From positions 3,038,001-3,102,000 of the forward strand of contig NZ_VFOZ01000001.1 in assembly GCF_006716425.1 (NCBI RefSeq): 64,000 nucleotides of DNA, written 5' to 3'. Below are positions 60,317 to 64,000 of the stretch, one piece after another (within the stretch, counting starts at the first letter, position 1; each line of letters opens with the position of its first letter). Below the pieces are notes generated by a model. The model was not told where the DNA came from, made no database searches, and saw only the letters and a program-made list of their open reading frames with translations. The position numbers and the translations under genes were made by a program. The stretch is from Actinoallomurus bryophytorum. Lineage in GTDB: Bacteria > Actinomycetota > Actinomycetes > Streptosporangiales > Streptosporangiaceae.

Positions 60317-61657
60317 ATGATCCGTGCCCTGGCTGTTCTCGCCGCGTCGAGTGCCGTCCTGATGACGTCGTCCGCCGTACCCGCGGTGGCTGCCGTCACC
60401 CAGTCGGCGGAGTTCGTCGGCTTCACGGCTTCGGCGACCACCCTCACCTACCAGCAGCCGGTCACGTTCACCGGTGAGCTCACCGACCTCCGTACCCGGG
60501 CGCCCCTGGCCGGCGAACCGGTGCAGATCCAGCTGAAGCCGCCCGGCCGGACCGCGTACGTACCGGTGGCGGCCGGGACGACCGGGGACGACGGGACCTT
60601 CTCGATCACCACGACGCTGCCCAGCGGCGGTTACGTCGAGGCCGCGTTCGCCGGGGACGCCGTGCGGGGCGCGACACAGACGGCGGCGAAGCTGCTGCAC
60701 GTCAAGCACGTGCCGAGCAGGTTCGTGCTGGACCCGATCCCGGCCTCGGTACCGTCCGGCACGCCGGTCACCTTCTCCGGCACGGTGCAGGTGCAGGTCG
60801 ACGGCGACTGGCAGCCGTTCGCAGGAGCCCCGATCGAGCTCATAATGGAGCCCGACACCTCAACCCAGTCGAACGTCAGGTACGCCACGATCAGCGGCGC
60901 CGATGGTGGGTTCAGCCTGACCGAGCCCGTGACGGGGACCAGCCGGTGGACCGTCACCGAAGAACTGGACTTCACGTACTTCACGGATTGGTTCCCGGAT
61001 TCCACCGACGCCGACTACGGCTTGATCCAGGGCGTGTCCAAGACGCGCGTCACCGGCTTCACGCTCCCATCCCGCGACGAGGCCCACCACGCGTACTACC
61101 CGGGCATGTACGCCGGCGGCACGGTGGAGCGCTGGAACGGCACCGCGTGGGTCGGCCTGACGTACGGCTGGGTCGACTTCTACTACCGCCCCAAGGGCTC
61201 CACGTCCTGGCATCGGGACTACACCGCGCAGACCGACGCGTACGGGGACTTCCGCAACATCGTCGGCGTCCACCTGGGCACCGCCGACTGGCAGGCCCGG
61301 GTCCGTACGGCGGCCGACACGCTGGCGTCCACGAGCGGCACGGTGACCAACACCATCACGGACCAGACCCACTTCGCGACGGCGTCCGTCTCGCACAGTT
61401 CGTCCAAGAGCTACGTCAACGGGCAGGTGACCGACTGGTCCAAGAGCCAGCCGAACACCTTCTCGACGCTGAAGGGCCTGAAGGTCCACCTGTACTACCG
61501 GGCACACGGCTCGAAGACCTGGCACTCCTACAAGACCGGGACCCTCGCCACGAGCGGCCGCTTCGCGCTCACCGCGACGAAGGGAAAGAGCTACTCCTTC
61601 AAGGTCGTCTTCCCGACCCAGGGCGCCTACCAGACCTCCACCAGCAAGACCCTGTAA
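60317..61657 (+). CDS. Secreted Ig-like-domain protein
   Basis: Secreted protein of 446 residues. Signal peptide: IRALAVLAASSAVLMTSSAVPAVAA, cut near residue 27. The mature part is all beta: Ig-like/bacterial-adhesin-type strands (VTFTGELTDLRTRAPLAGEP, VTFSGTVQVQVDGDWQPFAG) followed by repeated Tyr/Trp-rich units (VDFYYRPKGSTSWHRDY, VHLYYRAHGSKTWHSY). No catalytic motif. ATG 60317 follows GAAGG by 6 nt. Probably binds a surface or matrix component. It ends 3 nt before the convergent DUF397 remnant. Confidence 0.83.
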   Translation: MIRALAVLAASSAVLMTSSAVPAVAAVTQSAEFVGFTASATTLTYQQPVTFTGELTDLRTRAPLAGEPVQIQLKPPGRTAYVPVAAGTTGDDGTFSITTTLPSGGYVEAAFAGDAVRGATQTAAKLLHVKHVPSRFVLDPIPASVPSGTPVTFSGTVQVQVDGDWQPFAGAPIELIMEPDTSTQSNVRYATISGADGGFSLTEPVTGTSRWTVTEELDFTYFTDWFPDSTDADYGLIQGVSKTRVTGFTLPSRDEAHHAYYPGMYAGGTVERWNGTAWVGLTYGWVDFYYRPKGSTSWHRDYTAQTDAYGDFRNIVGVHLGTADWQARVRTAADTLASTSGTVTNTITDQTHFATASVSHSSSKSYVNGQVTDWSKSQPNTFSTLKGLKVHLYYRAHGSKTWHSYKTGTLATSGRFALTATKGKSYSFKVVFPTQGAYQTSTSKTL

Positions 61658-61660
61658 TGG

Positions 61661-61735
61661 TCAGTCCGTAACGACGGCCACCTCGACGCACTCGCCGCCA
61701 CCATTGCTGCGGCTGCTCTTTCGCCACTCCGTCAT
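61661..61735 (-). CDS. Truncated DUF397-type peptide (24 aa)
   Basis: ATG 61735 opens a 24-residue frame whose first 20 residues are the DUF397 opening, TEWRKSSRSNGGGECVEVAV, and which then stops. The normal C-terminal half is missing and the convergent secreted-protein gene begins 3 nt away, so a rearrangement has probably cut it. It starts 5 nt after the XRE stop, with GAAGG overlapping that stop, so translation is likely coupled. It may be a remnant rather than a working gene. Confidence 0.6.
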   Translation of the reverse strand: MTEWRKSSRSNGGGECVEVAVVTD

Positions 61736-61740
61736 GTCCT

Positions 61741-62622
61741 TCACGTTCTGAACTCCCTTGCGGCCCCATGCAGAAAACCCATGGTTCGTGCCTCGTTGAG
61801 CGCTGACGACCAGATGGCATCGAAGGCCCCGGCGTAGCGCTTGATCTCCTCGGGTTTGTCGAGATACAAGGCACCGGTGAAGCCGTCCACGTAGACCGTG
61901 GGCGGCTCTATCGCTCGACCATCGCCTGCGCTCGGGAAACGCATCATGACGAACGGCCCGGACAGGAGCCCATCGTGGAAGCCCGTTTCGAAGGGGACGA
62001 CGCGGAGGGACACGTTCGGATGTTTCGTCATCACGATGAGTCGTTCGAGCTGGCCTGCCATCACCTCCTCGCCACCGACCGCACGACGTAGGACTGCTTC
62101 GTTGAACGCTACCCTCACGATCGGCGCGGCGGTGGTTCTGGTGAGCAGCGACTGGCGTGCGATACGCACCTGGACCAGACGTTCGATGTCCTCCTCACTC
62201 GCTTGCGCGTAGTGGGCCCGGATCAGCGCTCGCGCATAGTCGCGTGTCTGGAGGAGTCCCGGTACCAGTTCGGACGTGTACCAGGAGAGCTCCGATGCGG
62301 CGTCCTCCAAGCCGAGATACAGATCCAGGCTGTCGCGGATCACATCGCCGTACGAGTGCCACCAGCCTCGGGCTTTGGTCTCCTTCGCCAGAGCCATCAG
62401 GGCGGTGACGTCCGGTGGTGCGCCGTAGATCCGGCACATCGCTTCGACGTCGAGGCTGCGGAGCGACGTCTGGCCGGTCTCGATGCGCCAGAGCTTGGTC
62501 TCGGACCATTCGAGTTCCCGCGCCGCCGTTCGCACGGTGAGCCGTGACCGGTTGCGCAGCTCGCGCAGGTGCCGGCCGAGCTGTCTGCGCGGCACCGTCG
62601 AGCCCGTGGGTCCGTCCGTCAT
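61741..62622 (-). CDS. XRE regulator with DUF5753
   Basis: Regulator of 293 residues. N-terminal HTH about 12-70 (RQLGRHLRELRNRSRLTVRT, WSETKLWRIETGQTSL), then DUF5753 (SWYTSELVPGLLQTRDYARA, VRVAFNEAVLRRAVGG, VYVDGFTGALYLDKPEEI). A paralogue of the 20962 gene and in the same context: DUF397-type peptide downstream and HATPase divergent. ATG 62622 with GAGAGGCGG upstream. Confidence 0.9.
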   Translation of the reverse strand: MTDGPTGSTVPRRQLGRHLRELRNRSRLTVRTAARELEWSETKLWRIETGQTSLRSLDVEAMCRIYGAPPDVTALMALAKETKARGWWHSYGDVIRDSLDLYLGLEDAASELSWYTSELVPGLLQTRDYARALIRAHYAQASEEDIERLVQVRIARQSLLTRTTAAPIVRVAFNEAVLRRAVGGEEVMAGQLERLIVMTKHPNVSLRVVPFETGFHDGLLSGPFVMMRFPSAGDGRAIEPPTVYVDGFTGALYLDKPEEIKRYAGAFDAIWSSALNEARTMGFLHGAAREFRT

Positions 62623-62695
62623 CGGATCCGCCTCTCACTGATTCCGGGGAGGTCTTGCACTCGTTTTGAAAGACTTCGAGCGCTCGTTTCGCAAT

Positions 62696-62711
62696 GCAAT
62701 TCGCCAATTGC
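62696..62711. promoter_or_regulatory. Inverted repeat in the XRE/HATPase divergent promoter
   Basis: GCAATT-CGCC-AATTGC has perfect 6-bp arms and lies about 75 bp from the XRE start and 107 bp from the HATPase start. It is a candidate operator for the XRE protein. Confidence 0.45.
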
Positions 62712-62817
62712 GTGATCGTTTCCACATACTCCATGTGAAGGCTTGCACAACGCCTTCTTTCGCTGCTTCACTCAATCACACAACGTGACGGTCTCCCCAC
62801 CAGAATGGAGGATTTCC

Positions 62818-63231
62818 ATGACCGCCGTCATTCTGGGCGTACGAGACATCGTGGCCCTACCTGCGGAGGTCGCGCCCACGCGACACTGGCTGCACAAATT
62901 AATCGCCGACGACCACGCGGCAATCATCGACGATGTCGTGCTGCTCGCATGCGAGGCGGTGACCAATTCGATTCGCCATTCCGACTCCGGACGTCATGGC
63001 GCCCCAGGGACGATCACGCTCGTCGTTTCCGCCATCGGCGACGTGATTCGTGTCGAGGTCACCGACGCGGGTTCGGCCACGAAGGTTCCGCACTTGATCG
63101 GCGACGATCCGGGCGCGGTCAACGGGCGGGGGCTGCACCTGGTCGACCTGCTCAGCGGAGGGCGCTGGGGCACCTCCGGCGAGGGCGGCCGGACGGTCTG
63201 GTTCGAGGTCGCGACCAGGCAGGGCGGCTAA
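62818..63231 (+). CDS. HATPase_c anti-sigma-factor-like protein
   Basis: GHKL ATPase domain of 137 residues: N box LACEAVTNSIRHSDSGRHG, G1 VTDAGSATKVP, G2 NGRGLHLVDLLSGGRWG. No phosphoacceptor histidine. ATG 62818 follows GGAGG by 7 nt; the longer frame from 62743 lacks one. Divergent from the XRE/DUF397 pair, as at the 22106 locus. The HTH gene follows 7 nt later, likely the same transcript. Confidence 0.88.
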   Translation: MTAVILGVRDIVALPAEVAPTRHWLHKLIADDHAAIIDDVVLLACEAVTNSIRHSDSGRHGAPGTITLVVSAIGDVIRVEVTDAGSATKVPHLIGDDPGAVNGRGLHLVDLLSGGRWGTSGEGGRTVWFEVATRQGG

Positions 63232-63238
63232 GGCAGGC

Positions 63239-63580
63239 ATGTCATCGGACGACGACCTCCTCACCCCGCGCGAGGCCGCACGGATGCTCGGCGTCCGCGT
63301 GGCGACCCTCGGCTCGTGGGCACGCGTCGGAGCGCTCGAACCGGCGATCCGCACCGCCGGCGGCCATCGGCGCTACCGCCGCGCCGACGTCCGCGCGTAC
63401 GGCGAGGCCGCGAGCATCGCGGACCCCGGCCGCGAGCGCCGCGAGCAGGACGCCGTACGCCTCTACGGCCAGGGCTGGTCCATCCGGCAGGTCGCCGACC
63501 GCTTCGACTGCGGGTACGGCGCCATGCGGCGGATCCTCATGCGGCGTACGACGCTGCGCGGCCGAGGTGGGAATGGCTGA
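63239..63580 (+). CDS. MerR/BldC-like HTH protein with a second HTH
   Basis: DNA-binding protein of 113 residues. N-terminal MerR-type helix-turn-helix: LTPREAARMLGVRVATLGSW, then IRTAGGHRRYRRADVRAY. The C-terminal part holds a second, resolvase/Hin-like helix-turn-helix (AVRLYGQGWSIRQVADRFD, GAMRRILM). ATG 63239 follows AAGG. It ends directly before the duplicated response-regulator fragment, so its own 3' end may have been affected by that event. Confidence 0.82.
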   Translation: MSSDDDLLTPREAARMLGVRVATLGSWARVGALEPAIRTAGGHRRYRRADVRAYGEAASIADPGRERREQDAVRLYGQGWSIRQVADRFDCGYGAMRRILMRRTTLRGRGGNG

Positions 63581-63656
63581 CCGCGGCGATCCGCAAGACC
63601 TCGGCCGCGACCGCATCCAGGCCTTACCGACCGCCCAGCACCAGGGCCGGCTCTGA
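63581..63656 (+). pseudogene. Duplicated 3' fragment of a response-regulator gene
   Basis: The 76 bases repeat the end of the regulator at 59592-60197. The first 26 bases are identical to 60121-60146; the rest matches 60147-60197 with a 1-bp deletion and about six substitutions. The deletion shifts the frame so the LuxR C-terminus is lost, although the original stop TGA is preserved in the copied frame. No upstream part of the gene is present. It abuts the HTH gene stop. Confidence 0.85.
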
Positions 63657-63734
63657 CTTTTTACCCCCTCTTGACCTGATCTCGGGCCTCTGCGCAGAAT
63701 CTCGGCAATCGCGGCGAAGACCGAGGAGCCGGGC

Positions 63735-64000
63735 ATGGCGCCACGCATCGAACAGAGACAGCAGGCGCTGGTCTCCCATCGGACGAACTTCTGGGGGCGG
63801 CCGTCCGCGGCGAGCACCGCCTCCTGGCGATACCGAGCCCAGCCCCGGGTGGTGAAGCGCCCGGACGACGGGCAGCCCGCATTCCAGCGTTCGGTCCGGT
63901 GCAAGGTGTGCAAGAAGTCGCTAACGTACTCCGTGCACAGCGCCCAGGCCGCGAGGGCCCGGCAGAAACGCTGGCGGACCATCACCTACGTCAGTCTCGC
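63735..64000 (+). CDS. Zinc-ribbon protein, cut by window end
   Basis: Open from ATG 63735 to the window end with no stop, so the 3' part is missing. GAGGAG lies about 6 nt upstream; a promoter candidate TTGACC/CAGAAT (63671/63695, 18-bp spacer) precedes it. Residues near 62-66 form one CxxC knuckle (RCKVCKKSLTYSVHS), followed by an Arg-rich helix (AARARQKRWR) before a hydrophobic start. Small actinobacterial proteins of this layout often end in a membrane helix. Function unknown. Confidence 0.65.
   Translation, partial: MAPRIEQRQQALVSHRTNFWGRPSAASTASWRYRAQPRVVKRPDDGQPAFQRSVRCKVCKKSLTYSVHSAQAARARQKRWRTITYVSL

Noticed and set aside
1-64000. tRNA, rRNA, CRISPR arrays, transposases or phage attachment sites
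   Set aside because: None recognised on either strand by eye; a computed scan could still find a divergent tRNA.

Overview
The window reads as chromosomal DNA of a high-GC, antibiotic-type actinomycete (order Streptosporangiales/Streptomycetales; a Thermomonosporaceae-like genome is my guess). Support: third-position G/C bias almost throughout, many GTG starts, an AfsR-type regulator, XRE(DUF5753)/DUF397/HATPase triads, GPP34 and YbjN proteins, an actinobacterial tricorn protease, DUF3516 helicase and several DesK/NarL-type two-component pairs. No rRNA, tRNA, CRISPR array or intact transposase was seen. The one compositional outlier is about 26.3-28.4 kb, which is clearly AT-richer than both flanks.

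Layout. 0-2 kb: 3' part of an FHA-ABC-ABC2 fusion exporter. 2-6 kb: an OhrR-like MarR regulator with paired operator palindromes, then an ABC exporter divergent from its own MarR/GbsR regulator. 5.9-7.7 kb: SPFH/band-7, ribbon-helix-helix and GPP34 operon. 7.8-18.2 kb: tricorn protease, DUF3516 helicase, AfsR-like regulator followed by a 47-residue repeat peptide, trehalose-6-phosphate synthase. 18.3-25.7 kb: DUF1349, GNAT, YbjN, first XRE/DUF397/HATPase module, MarR/methyltransferase pair, tartrate-dehydrogenase-like and PxpA genes.

26.3-28.3 kb: the most interesting locus, a two-gene conflict system. An EACC1 protein overlaps by 4 nt a 548-residue protein joining an N-terminal caspase, a central SRA-YDG modified-base reader and a C-terminal HNH nuclease.

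28.5-43.7 kb: P450, secreted trypsin-like protease, flavin disulfide reductase, secreted beta-propeller, orphan cytochrome b (qcrB), a two-component pair, cydABDC (bd oxidase plus its exporter), zinc ribbon, proline-rich anchored protein. 43.8-50.9 kb: IclR, 3-hydroxyacid dehydrogenase, winged-helix regulator, diiron ferritin-like protein, RlpA with a structured leader, a two-hairpin C-loop RNA resembling 6C RNA, and a second two-component pair.

50.9-54.2 kb: tightly overlapping HhH DNA glycosylase, B12-type radical SAM, thymidylate-kinase-like and NUDIX genes, apparently a nucleotide-modification or salvage cassette. 54.2-60.2 kb: GNAT, SigE-family sigma factor with membrane partner, ABC exporter with its two-component pair. 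60.3-64 kb: secreted Ig-like protein, second XRE/truncated DUF397/HATPase module, an HTH protein, a frameshifted duplicate of the 3' end of a response regulator, and a zinc-ribbon protein cut by the window end.
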